This document shows positions 35,942 through 45,736 of a DNA stretch of 64,000 nt, piece after piece (position 1 is the first letter of the stretch; each line of letters begins with the position of its first letter). The notes below the pieces were generated by a model. That model saw only the letters and a list, made by a program, of their open reading frames with translations, was not told the origin of the DNA and ran no database searches. This stretch comes from Termitomyces sp. T153. Lineage: Eukaryota; Basidiomycota; Agaricomycetes; Agaricales; Lyophyllaceae. Both the position numbers and the translations under genes were made by a program. The stretch is from NCBI GenBank assembly GCA_018296165.2, contig JACKQL020000146.1, positions 30,740 to 94,739 of the forward strand, read 5' to 3'.

Positions 35942-38816
35942 CTAAAAGTTTAAAATGTCTATATACAGGAGATGACAGTCACTAAGCATTGAGGTCAGCA
36001 TTGTTGTCAGGCACCTTCTCTGGATCCCTCTCCTCTCAATCTCCCTCTCTAATGTTGTTTTCCTCCTGCCAGGCCAGGAAGGCCTGATAGTTGCACCAAT
36101 ATCCCACCAGCGTTGCCAATGTTCTCTTGGCAACAGCATACCATGCCCTCGCCACCACCAACTCCTCTCTTGCTGCCACCAGTTTCCTCTGGAACTGCCA
36201 TTCTACCCCTGCCACCCTCTTGTCAAAATCCTCTAGTAATGCTGCTAGCATTAGCAGCATCGGCCATATCAAGTCCTTGCCCAGCCACTCCAGTTCATCG
36301 TCACCAACCTGGTGCAATGGCATGTTGCTCCAGGACCTCTAGCAAAGCAGTTAGTGATCAAAAAAAAGATTGGTGAATAAGAACTTACCCGTCATTGAAC
36401 TCTGGTCTCCTCTGCCTCTTTGTCCTTCTCCTTGTCCTCCTTAATGATGACTAGGGCAGCCTTGAACTCCTCCTCACCCTTGACCTCCATGTTGCTTGCT
36501 TCTTGCTCAACCTCAGCAACTGTCACTAAGGGAGTTGTCTCCCTCACCTCCACATCTCCCTCACTCTCCTCACTAGTGACTGTCCATGGTCACTTAGCAC
36601 TAGTGACCAAAGCAGGACTTGCAGGCTGTTTCTGTGCCAGGGGCACATTGTCGTTGCTGTCATTGTTGCTGCCATTGTTGCCATTGCTCTCATTGCTCTC
36701 CACCAGCTCCCTACTCTTCCCTTTAACAACTCTGCTACTTCCAACAGCTGCCTCCCCCTGTGATGTTGGCAGGCACAAGTTAAAAGGCTTGACTTTGACA
36801 GGCTCCCCTTTCCTCTTCAACTCTCTCTGTCACTCCATAAAAGCCCTCACATTTCTTACCAATGCTGCCTTCACTGCAATCTTCTTGGTGAACTTGCTGC
36901 CAGTGCTCCTCAATGACTATCTGCTGTGCAAACAGCTCTTCCTTGTGCTGTCACAATGATAGCAGGGCTGGGCCCCCATTGGGTACCAGCAGCCCTCTGG
37001 GTCATTGTTGGCCCAGCAGTTATCACACTAAGAAAAAGTTAGCAACTAATTAAAAAACAACCGCTAAGTGACTTACTGCTCCTTGTGTGTGCTTGAACTT
37101 TTGTTGCTTCTCTAGCGACATGGTCACCTTCCCTTTAGCCTTCTTCAACACCACCCCAGCCTTCAACCCAGTATCTACCATGGTCAAGGCCTTTTGCCAG
37201 CAAAGAAGTATTGCCAATCACTTGTTGGAAAAAGTGTCTTCAATTTGTTCCTGCAAAGAAAACTTAGCAATTGTCACCAAGAGTTAGCAAAATTAAAAGG
37301 ACTTACTTCAATGTCTTCATCATCCTCTTCTTGAGCCTTTCCCTTCCCTTTGCTCCTTGGAGTTGTTGCCAATCTTGGTGACGTCACCAAACCCCTAGCG
37401 ATGCTGCCAGTTGCAGCCTTAGGAGTAGAGGGGTCCTCTTGAATGTCCCTATGATCTGCCTTCTCCTTCTCACCATGGCCCTTGCTCCATTCCTTCTCCC
37501 TCACCACCACTAATGCACCTACCAGGTGCTGGAAGAAGAACTGGTCATTGGGCAACAAATCTTCAAAAAGCTAATGTATCTTAGCAGTGTCTGTCAGGTT
37601 CTGCTGATGATGGGGGCTCAGCTACACTGGCAAATCCTTACTAGGCAGACACAATGTCCTGCACTTATAACCAAGCATCTGGAATTGGCGCAGAGGGACT
37701 TGTGAGGGGGAACTAGGGGGCAGTCTGAGCAAGTTCAGAGTGGTTCAGGGACATCTAAGACCAAGTATACTAGTCGTTGAACCTGGATGGGTGCCGGAAC
37801 AAGTTTGTAGGTGCGTAAATAGAATGCGGGGTAAGCAGAGGCTTTGCGGTTGATGGGGGCAGAGCCAGAGTTTGATAGGAGATCACTAAGACATAAGGGG
37901 TTCTTGGGCCAAGGGGGAGCAAGGTCCAGGGTTGTCGTAAGAATGTTTGGGTCATAGCATGCATGCAGAGTTCATACTAATGTTGGAGATGAGAGGAACT
38001 TAGGTAGACAAAGGAAATATACACAGTCAAGACAAGGCAGAGATGAGGCAAGACAAGACAGAGAAAAGAGATAGATTTGAAACTAAAAATAGAGACAGTG
38101 ACAAGACAAAAGACAAGACATAGGAAACCAGTAAATGCAATATCAAGACTAAAGTACTAGGGGTTACTCTATGACTTATATACCTACCACTGGGTGGTTC
38201 CAGAGGGCAGAGGATATGGTGGCAGGCTTGATGGAACTGTGCGGAGTCAACGGTTGTTGGGTGTGATCTTGCAGCAGGCCATAGTGACATTCTGATGGGA
38301 TCAGTTGGAAGGCGGATCATTCCAGGGTTGAGGGAAGCCTCAGAAGTCCAGGAGAATTCAGAGGATGCATCAACTGCTGTGGAGAAGGTGTTGGAGTTGA
38401 TCAAGGAGCCATCGGAGTTTGCTAAGGAAGTGTTGGAGTTGCTCAAAGTGAGCATGGAGAGTAGGCAAGGGTTGGGGAGTTTGGTGGAGCATTGGGGGGG
38501 CTGGGGGTAGTGTCAGGGTCTAGGGAGCAGGTTGTGACAGTGTCATTAGTGCTAGCAACTGCTAGGGCACTTACCATCATTCCTGCCATTGAATCATCCA
38601 GCAAAAACTCCAAGGAGGGATTGACTGAAGCCTAGCAATCTTATTAGAACTGTTACTAAAAGAAGAAGAAGAAAAGAAAGGAACTTATGAAGTGCACATC
38701 ATATGGGCAAACCCATTCTTCACTCTTGTACTGCTCATAGAGCTGGCAACACTCTTTCTTGATGTTTGCCAGCTCTAGCCACTCAACCCCACTCCCTGCA
38801 GTCTTGAACCACATTT
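35942..38816 (-). pseudogene. Accessory gene D2: six-Cys cluster protein, decayed, antisense to B3
   Basis: Read leftwards it parallels D1. Segments in order: exon-1 remnant near 38816-38690 with ECCQLYEQY; a Lys/Glu-rich segment 37558-37310 with FFFQHLVGALVV; a cluster at about 37017-36920 reading CDNCWANNDPEGC then a second half with PCYHCDSTRKSC (CX2CX8CX8CX2CX6C); basic and Asn/Ser-rich segments at about 36900-36420; and a Glu/Arg-rich helical C-terminus at about 36323-36036 with ELEWLGKDLIWP and a predicted coiled coil. Segments are separated by introns with GT-AG-like ends. The spacing is close to a fungal Zn2Cys6 cluster but the first loop is X8, not X6. Function unknown. A solo LTR (E2) sits in one intron. 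Stops are present. Confidence 0.6.
37592..38539 (+). repeat. Solo LTR, family E, copy E2 (CpG-poor)
   Basis: 948 bp, TGTCAGGTTCTGCTG to GGTTGTGACA, flanked by a perfect 5-bp duplication GTGTC at 37587-37591 and 38540-38544. It aligns with E1 along its length. Near the start E1's CGCTGACGACGG corresponds to TGCTGATGATGG here. It lies in an intron of D2. The 71-codon plus-strand frame at 38295-38510 is LTR sequence. Confidence 0.92.
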
Positions 38817-38998
38817 GGCACAAGTCACAACAACGCTCAGCATGTGGAGCCTGGAACTTGGGCTTAGATCAGCAAGGCCTGGACCCTTCCTAGCAACTAG
38901 TACACTTGATGGTTAGAGCTAACAACATTAGCAATCCTAGCAACTCTGGCAACAAAATAACATTGTCTCCTTATATATGGATATATTGCTGGATGCAT
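38817..38998 (+). repeat. LTR2-type fragment between D2 and D1
   Basis: About 180 bp matching 30358-30510 of the inner LTR, including GGAACTTGGGCTTAGATCAG and CCTTATATATGGATATATTG. D2's first exon breaks at its left end and D1's last segment at its right end. Confidence 0.75.
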
Positions 38999-38999
38999 A

Positions 39000-40888
39000 G
39001 ACAGAGAACCTTGCTCTTGCTGCTAGCAACTCCTCTCTCACAGCCTCCAACTCCTTCTGAAACCTCCACTCTACTCCTGCCACCCTCTTGTTGAAGTTAG
39101 ATAATGACACCACTGGCATTAGTGGTGTTGACCAGGCCAGGTCCTCACTCAGCCATTCCATTTGTTGTCACCAACCTGTCACAGCAGCATGCTGCTCCAG
39201 GCTTCCTAGCAAAATTGTTAGCAAATGAAAGATAGCAAACAAAATTACTTACCTGGTGTTGAACTGTAGCCTCCTCTTTGCCTTTGTTTGCATCCACCAT
39301 GCCAGCCTCAAAAATCCTCCTTGCCTTTGACCTCCATGTCACTCACCACTTGCTCTACCTCAGTGACTGTTGCCAAGGGAGTCATCTCCCTCATCTCTAC
39401 ATCCTCCACCTCCTGCTCCCTCTTCTTGCTAGCAATGGTCCTCAGTTGCTTAATGCTAGCAACAGATGCTAGACTTGCTGAATGCTTTTGTGCCAAGGGC
39501 ACATTGTTGTCCTTGCTGCTGTTGCTACCCTCACCACCCTCATTGTCATTGCTCTCCACCACCTCCTTGCTCTTTTCCTGTCACCTACTCTGAGCAATCC
39601 CACTGCCTCCAACTATTGCCCCATCCTGCAATGTCAACAAGTGTAAGCTAGCCCACTTCACTTGCAAAGGCTCTCTCTTCCTCTCCAACTTCCTCTGTTG
39701 CTTCATGAATGCCCATGCATTCTGTACCAATGCCGCCCTCACTGCTATCCTCCTAACAAACTTTCCACCAGTATTCTGCAATGATTTTCTGCTATGTGAG
39801 CAGCACTTCCTGGTCCTGTCACAACAATAGCAGGGCAGGGTCCCTATGAGGTACCAGCAGCTCTTAGGGTCATTTTTGGCCCAGCAGTTGTCACACTAGA
39901 GAAAGGCAGTTAGCAAAAGGCAGGAAAAGATTGCTAATAGACTTACTGCCCCATATTCTTGCTTGCAAGCCTGTCACTTCTCTAACAACACAGTTGACTT
40001 ACCCTTTGCCTTCTTCAACACCACTCCAGCTCCCATCCCCATATCTACCACCATTGAGGCCTTTCACCAATGGAGCCATTTTGCCAATTACTTGTCAGTG
40101 AATGTTTCTTCAACTTGTTCCTGCAAAAAGATTAGCAAATGTCACTAAGGATTAGCAAAATACCAATAACTTACTTTCAATTGTTCTTCCTTGTCTTCTT
40201 ACTCCTCCTTGGCCTTGGCCTTCCCCTTCCCTTTGCTTCTCAGGGTTGTTGCCACTCTTGGTGATGTCACCAACCTCCTAGTGACACCACCAGCCACAAC
40301 CTTGGGAGTTGAGGGACTAGCCTCCCTAATATCCCCATGACTTGCCCTCTCCTTGCTCTGCAGGCCTTACTCTGCCCCTCACTCCTTGCCACTGCTAATG
40401 CACCTAGTGGGTGCTGAAAGAAAAATTAGTCATCTGGCAACAGGTTGTCAAAAAGCTAATGTTACCTTAGCAGTGTTGCTAGCACTAGCAACTGCCTGGG
40501 CACTTACCATCATTCTTGCCATCAGATCTTCTAGAAAAAACTCCAATAAGGGATTGGTAGGAGCTTAGCAAAGTTGTTAAGGTTGTTGCTAAGAAAGAAG
40601 TAAACCAAAACTCACAAAGTGCACATCGAAAGGCCAAATCCACTCTTCACCTCAGTACTGCTCATAGAGCTGGCAACACTCCCTCTCTACTGTGACCAAT
40701 TCAGGCCACTCAACTCCACTCCTCACAGTCTTGAACCATTGAAGCCAGGTTTTGAATATAGCAGTGACTGCTAAGCAAGAATCCTTTGCTAGCAACACAT
40801 GGGCCAGGGCAAGCAAGCAGTTGACCCAATCAAGGAAAGCATGGGCCATGGTGATCTTCTCCAGCTGAGAGGCAAGTTCTGCAGACAT
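39000..40888 (-). pseudogene. Accessory gene D1: six-Cys cluster protein, decayed, antisense
   Basis: The proposed start at 40888 gives MSAELASQLEKITMAHAFL, and exon 1 runs to about 40613, ending FDVHF before GTGAGT. A short second exon at about 40560-40508 contains PLLEFFLEDLMARMM before GTAAGT. Later segments are a Lys/Arg-rich part (about 40440-40180), a part at about 40120-39950, the cluster at about 39900-39800 (CWAKNDPKSCWYLIGTLPC, then CCDRTRKCC), a basic and acidic part (39780-39240), and a helical end (39161-39010) cut by an LTR fragment. The first Cys pair and some cluster positions are altered relative to D2. I do not know a function. Residue content suggests a nuclear or RNA/DNA-binding protein, but that is inference. 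Confidence 0.6.
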
Positions 40889-41061
40889 GTTGATATGATC
40901 TAGATTGAAGAAGAGATAAGACAACAAGTGGGAGTATTGATGAAGGTTAAGCAAAATTGCCAGCTGTTTTTATTCTCATTAATCTAGGTGCATGAACCAA
41001 GTGAACAATCATGAGACTCTGGTTTGACTGAGGACAGTCAAGATTTTAGCATAAGGCAGGA
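40889..41061. other. Sequence between D1 and the right LTR
   Basis: Upstream region of D1 on the minus strand and last internal bases of the composite on the plus strand. The purine-rich AAGGCAGGA directly before LTR3 (41053-41061) could serve as a polypurine tract. No gene seen. Confidence 0.45.
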
Positions 41062-42100
41062 TGATAAGACTCATTTGTTGCTGAGCACCATTTTTGGCAT
41101 TTTGGACTGTGTGGCAGCTGACTATTTTAATGTGGCACAAGTCATGACACTCAGCATGTGAGGCCTAGCCCCAAGGTCTGGAACAATGTAGCCTTTGCAT
41201 GGGATTTTAGCAATCAGAGACTTATTGATCACAAGGAACATCACATGGAGTCTGGACTTTGGATCTAGAACAACAAGACCAAGACCTTTTCTAGCAACAA
41301 TTGTTAGCAATGTCTTGGCAACAATGCAGCTTTCTTCCCCCATATATGGGCATATTTCCAGCTACATAATTTCTGACTTATCATTTCTCTTGTTGAGCTT
41401 ACAAACATACTTGAATGGCATCTACACTTCAGGTATTGACATCAGACTCACCCTTTTTGAGCTTTATTGCAATTAGGCAATGCATAGACTTTGCTTATGG
41501 TTTTCACTTAGTTATAGATTGACACCTTGTATGAACTATAAACACTTTGGCAGATGCCATTGCTAGTGGCAACTATTTGCTTACTTTCCCATACTATACC
41601 TTTGAACAGTATAAATACTGCTTGTACATAGACACTTAACCATCAAATAAAGTCTTACTATTGAACTTCACCCTCATTGAATTGTGCTACTCTCTCTACC
41701 CCTAAGCTTACCAGCTTGAGATTTCATGTTGTCTCTATTGCTTATTGTTTCCCTTTCTATCCCTCAACAACAACTTAGCAACAAGTCTTGCTAATCTCAT
41801 CAATTTTGTGTAGGACCAATTACAGGTGTTCTTAGCATTATTCTTTGAATTGGCAAAGCTAGTGGCTGCAGCTGGCAATTAGTTTGCATTTGTCCTCCTT
41901 TCAGTTTTACATTGTCACCACTTCTCATTCCCTACCAAACACTTCTTTCACTGCTTAAGTTCACTTGCTTGTTCTCTGGGACAGTTACTGACTTGCCCTC
42001 AATTATTAACTTTCTACTGCCAGCTACCCTATCTAGTGACTAGTGTTAGGTCTTCTTTTTAGGTGTCCTGCATGGCACTAGGCAGCATAGGAGCACATCA
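41062..42100 (+). repeat. Outer right LTR of the composite (LTR3)
   Basis: 1039 bp, TGATAAGACTCATTTG to GGAGCACATCA, about 98.8% identical by eye to LTR1, with five of the dozen differences clustered in the last 45 bp. Followed immediately by element C sequence. Confidence 0.88.
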
Positions 42101-42468
42101 ATGGTCAAACTAACTCTGGCCCCAAAGAATCCTATTCTGGGGTGATGCCTGCCACCCCTACCACCACTGCCACCCCCAGTAGTAGTCAGCAATAGCAAGG
42201 AGTATGAGGTGGAGGAAATCCTAGATAGCCATTTATTCTGCCAACAACTACAATATAAGGTAAAGTGGAAAGGTAATGGAATTGAGGACATTTTCTAGGA
42301 ACCATGGGAGAATGTGCATGCTCTAGAGCTTATTAGGGAGTTCCATCAGAAGCACTCAGATATACTGCACACCATCTGAAGAACATATTCCATCTCACCA
42401 GTTGACTAGGCAATCCAGAACTTCTTCTACCCCACACACCAAGATGCTGCATACTAGAGAGGGGGTGA
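42101..42468 (+). pseudogene. Element C integrase C-terminus with chromodomain
   Basis: Continues the frame cut at 22762. A proline-rich linker is followed by EYEVEEILDSHLFCQQLQYK and VKWKGNGIEDIF, a chromodomain with the aromatic and VKWKG landmarks, then EPWENVHALELIREFHQKH. It is better preserved than in element A. One stop falls inside the chromodomain (TAG at about 42296) and more follow before the LTR. Confidence 0.82.
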
Positions 42469-42817
42469 TGTCAAGGGACTTCCATTTCTGACCTCTGCAG
42501 CTTGTTCAACATCTCTGGAGCTTGTTCCAGACCCCTAGAGATCTCTAGAGACCTATGGAATTTTCTATATTACCTCATCAATCACTTTCCTAGGGTTAGG
42601 GCTAGCTCTGGCCTTCTGTATAGCTGTCCCCATGCCTCTGCCACCTGGTAATTGTGCTACACCAAGCAGCAGGGATCCTTAGACTTGTTCTCTTTGGATT
42701 TCCCTCTGCTAGGTGATTAGTCACTGCTGTATCATTGTCTACTTTGCTAATATACTTCAGATTCCCCTCTGCTAGCTGTGTGACTCTGAGCTGCCGCTTC
42801 CAGAGGTTGCCCTTACA
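42469..42817 (+). repeat. 3' LTR of element C
   Basis: 349 bp, TGTCAAGGGACTTCC to GCCCTTACA, paired with 16692-17060. GAGAGGGGGTGA upstream is the likely polypurine tract. Confidence 0.85.
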
Positions 42818-43026
42818 GAGAACTGAGGAGGCCTGCAGGAGTCATGCTGGGGTTTGCTAGAAGATCATCAGATTTTGCTGGAGAAGCATTGGAGATAGCC
42901 ATGGTGAGCACCTTATTAAACAAGGATTGGGGTGAGTCAAGGAAATGTTGGGGGGGGAGCTCTGGGCAAGCAGGATGGCTTAGAAGCTTGGAAGGAGGTC
43001 CAGAGGTCTGGGAGTGTGTTGTGACA
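42818..43026 (+). repeat. E-family LTR, right part (E4)
   Basis: Distal third of an E LTR ending GTGTTGTGACA, continuing 16441-16691 across element C. It shares the AAGGAGGTCCAGAGGTCTGG motif with E5. Confidence 0.65.
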
Positions 43027-43260
43027 TGAACAGTAAAATTTTTAATGTTTTGATCATAATTAGTGGCAGTGAACTTCCTTTTTCCAGAAGTTTGGCTTTT
43101 GCTTTGCAAACAAGTAAATGCTTGTTTAACTTAGAAAAATGTAATGTTTCCACTATGGGTCATGCAGCTTATAGTTCACACCTTGTAAGTCAAAACCAGT
43201 CAATTAGTCTTGTTTACAAAGTATGAAGTAAGGTGCTGCCTTACATAATTATGAATATAG
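43027..43260. other. Unidentified AT-rich segment between E4 and E5
   Basis: 234 bp without a recognisable frame or repeat. It could be a remnant internal region of an E element, since E-type LTR ends lie on both sides. Confidence 0.3.
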
Positions 43261-43445
43261 TATTTTAGGGAAACACCAAGGAGGGAAGAGGATTACCAGG
43301 GTTTGCCAGAGAGAGGTTGAGGATTGCTGAGATGTGTGCTGGGGTCAGTTGGAGGTTAGGGAAGTTGTGAGGGAGAGTTGGTGTGCATTTTGGACTGTTG
43401 AGGGGATGAGAAGGAGGTCCAGAGGTTCTGGAGTGGGTTGTGACA
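43261..43445 (+). repeat. E-family LTR end fragment (E5)
   Basis: Ends GAGTGGGTTGTGACA and resembles the last 180 bp of E1 and E4. No matching LTR start is found, so it is truncated. Confidence 0.55.
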
Positions 43446-44302
43446 CTTTCAGGAATACTGCACAGTCAATGGCATTTCTATCTGCAATGCCTTACATACC
43501 TGCTTTGGACAGTTGCTCTTGGATTTTCTGCCTTGTTTACCAGTAAGATCATAGGCAAGACAGTGTCAGCCAAATGTGATAATATATAGGCATGGCACAT
43601 ACAGAATGGATTCAGATATTGCAGAGGTCAACAGCTGAAATATGTCATGAAAGAATTAGAGAATTGCTGTCCTCTTTCATCTTTTAGAGCAAAACAACTA
43701 CCAGTGATGATGGACATGCTCCTACTTCTGGAATCTCACTTGAATCTTACTACATCCTTGGATGCATGCATTTACTTCATTGCAGTGGCTTGTTTCTGGA
43801 GACAAATTCAATAGGAGTCTATTCTCCTCATGGGGTGACTTCAGCTCAGCATCTTCTTTGAAAGGTTTGCAAATTACTGCACCTTCCAGATACAAAGATG
43901 GGTGGTTCAAGAGGCAAAGATGTGGTTCTATTGAGGGAATCTGGTGTCAATCCTATTCAAGCCCTTGGTGTACATCAGCATCTGAATGGCAGAAGTTTAA
44001 TGGATCTGTTGGCTTCCTACTTGTCAATGATGGGCTCTTATGTGGTCTTGACTCAATACAAGTTTTTTGCTCAACTAAACTGTATTTTTTGCCTCAACAG
44101 CCATCCATTTATCTTGGGTCATTGCTTTTGCATCAGTGGGACTACACATTTGTTGTTAGCAGGTATGCCCTCCAATATTGTGAACATCTTGGGTAGATGG
44201 ACTTCTGATGCTTTTTTACATTACTGGAGGCATCCAGAGCTTATTGCTCCTCTATATGTTAAACTTTTTGCACCAATTCTGCATGTTTCCAAGCTTATTT
44301 GA
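43446..44302 (+). pseudogene. Decayed tyrosine recombinase (Crypton/DIRS-like type)
   Basis: The core-binding part is recognisable at about 43446-43800 across frame shifts: FQEYCTVNGIS, AWHIQNGFRYC, and MMDMLLLLESHLNLTTSLDA. The catalytic part runs mostly in one frame at 43898-44302, with LPDTKMGGSRGKDVVLL just before it, then GHCFCISGTTHLLLAGMPSN and ILGRWTSDAFLHYWRHPE. The Tyr nucleophile candidate is at 44222-44224. The H-x-x-R box reads HCFC because the Arg codon CGC is TGC at 44129-44131. These enzymes cut and rejoin DNA through a 3'-phosphotyrosine. Stops and shifts mark it as dead. It could belong to a Crypton, a DIRS-like element or a domesticated integrase gene; no RT is linked. Confidence 0.75.
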
Positions 44303-44437
44303 CCAAACAAATCATGCTCTACATGAGTTCCCAGTATCATTATGATTCTGTCTACATTGTTCTAGTTGCATATATTCTTCATTTTTCCTCTATCATCTGC
44401 TTCCTAGATGTGAGTTATTGGCTATGTCAATATGCAG

Positions 44438-45736
44438 TGATGTGCTCCTATGCTGCCTAGCTGCTGTGCAGAGAAAACAAAAGAAAGCCTAAACATGAGC
44501 AACCAGATCAGGTAGCTGGCAATAGGAAGTAATGTGGGCAAGTTAGTAAACATCCCAAGACAAGAGCTAAGTTGCCAGGCAGTGACACAGGGTTGCTAAT
44601 GTTGCTGGATAAAGAAAGGGTAGAAGGATGTGAATTGAAAGGCTGCTAATGGAAATCACTAAGAGGAGAGGAGGAAGATGAGTCAGTGGACTAAGCAATT
44701 GGAAAAATAATGAGTTAAATAGGAAAGTGAAAGTCACTAAGAAATAGGGAATAAAGGAGGTAGAAAGCAAAACACATTGCTAAGAACTAAGAAGAAAAAT
44801 AAAGATCACTAAGGGCAGTAAGGGGTCTAGCAACAGAAGAGAAATGGGAGAAAATGGAGTAAGTAAAATTGGTGAGAGTTGGGGAACAAATACAAACTGG
44901 TTGCTAGCCACAGTCACTAGCATTTCTAAGTCACAAAAACTAAAGAGTACCTGCAATTGGTACCCATGCTAAATCAAGTATGAGATTGTAAAGACTTGTT
45001 GCTAAGTTATTAACAATGACAAGAGAGAGCAGTAAGAGATCTGAAGCCTAAAAGCTGAAGAATACTAAGGGGAGGGGGACAATACTCTGGGAGATTCTCT
45101 GTCATGTTGCTGTATGTATAGGCAGTATTTATACTGTTCATAAGTATAGTATTCAAAAAGAAAAGATGGTCAACACCAGCAATGGCATCTGCCAAGGTGT
45201 CCATAATACATATTGGATGTCAGTATGGTAACCAAGTGTATGTATGTGATGTCAAAAAGATGCATAATAGGTGTCAGTAAAAAAAGGATACCTAATGTCA
45301 ATATCTAAAGTATAGATGCTGTTCAAGTATGTTTGTAAGCAAGATGAGAGAAATGATGAGTAAGAGGTCACATGGTCTTCAATATCCATTTTGAGAATAA
45401 GTATTGTTGTTGCTAAGTAATGTCACTAGTGATCATCACTAAGCAAAGGTCTCTAACTTATTGTTCTAGATCCAAAGGCTAGACTCCACATAATGAGGCT
45501 CATGATCCAGAAGTCTCATATTCACTAGAATCTCATACAAATGGCTACTTCATTCCAGATTTTGAGGCTAGACAACACATGATAATTTGTGTGACTCATG
45601 CATGACCTGTAAAATGAGAATCAAGAAAAATAACATGAAATGCAAAAATTCCTGTGTTGTATCCAAGTCAGGTGCTGTCCAGATAAGATGGTTGGAGATG
45701 TTAATATTAGTGCTCAGTGACAAGTGGGCCTTATCA
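44438..45736 (-). repeat. Solo LTR of family B, minus strand
   Basis: About 1299 bp. On the minus strand it starts TGATAAGGCCCACTTG and ends GGAGCACATCA. GCAG occurs on both outer sides (44434-44437 and 45737-45740), a possible shortened target duplication. No internal element sequence adjoins it. Longer than other family-B LTRs, with low-complexity A-rich additions at about 44600-44860. Confidence 0.78.

Larger units (their letters stand above)
22763..42100 (+). mobile_element. 19.3-kb composite family-B retroelement
   Basis: The unit is bounded by two 1039-bp LTRs in the same orientation (22763-23801 and 41062-42100). By eye they differ at about 12 positions, 11 of them transitions. Element C's integrase frame stops at its left end and resumes at its right end, so the whole unit occupies one insertion site. 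Contents in order: B2 gag-pol, inner LTR (30290-31136), B3 gag-pol with a deletion, two antisense accessory pseudogenes D2 and D1 on either side of an LTR fragment, and the right LTR. A clean target duplication is not evident: left flank ATGTGG, right flank ATGGTC. Whether it moved as one unit or grew in place is unresolved. Confidence 0.78.
16692..42817 (+). mobile_element. Ty3/gypsy chromodomain element C, expanded by nested insertions
   Basis: Same family as element A. 5' LTR 16692-17060, gag about 17130-19035, protease-RT-RNase H-integrase about 19048-22762, then a 19.3-kb inserted composite (22763-42100), then the integrase C-terminus with chromodomain (42101-42468) and 3' LTR (42469-42817). 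A solo LTR (17705-18389) lies in gag. Without the insertions the element would be about 6.1 kb. Its flanks are both family-E LTR sequence, so C landed in an E LTR. Catalytic sites of protease and RT are mutated. Confidence 0.85.

Noticed and set aside
36420..36959. 179-codon plus-strand frame rich in Leu/Ser
   Set aside because: Antisense to D2, whose minus strand shows the cysteine cluster and splice-like boundaries.
22763..42100. Segmental duplication of 1 kb at 22.8 and 41.1 kb
   Set aside because: The duplicated blocks have TG...CA ends, lie beside gag leader and an interrupted host frame, and match other family-B LTRs.
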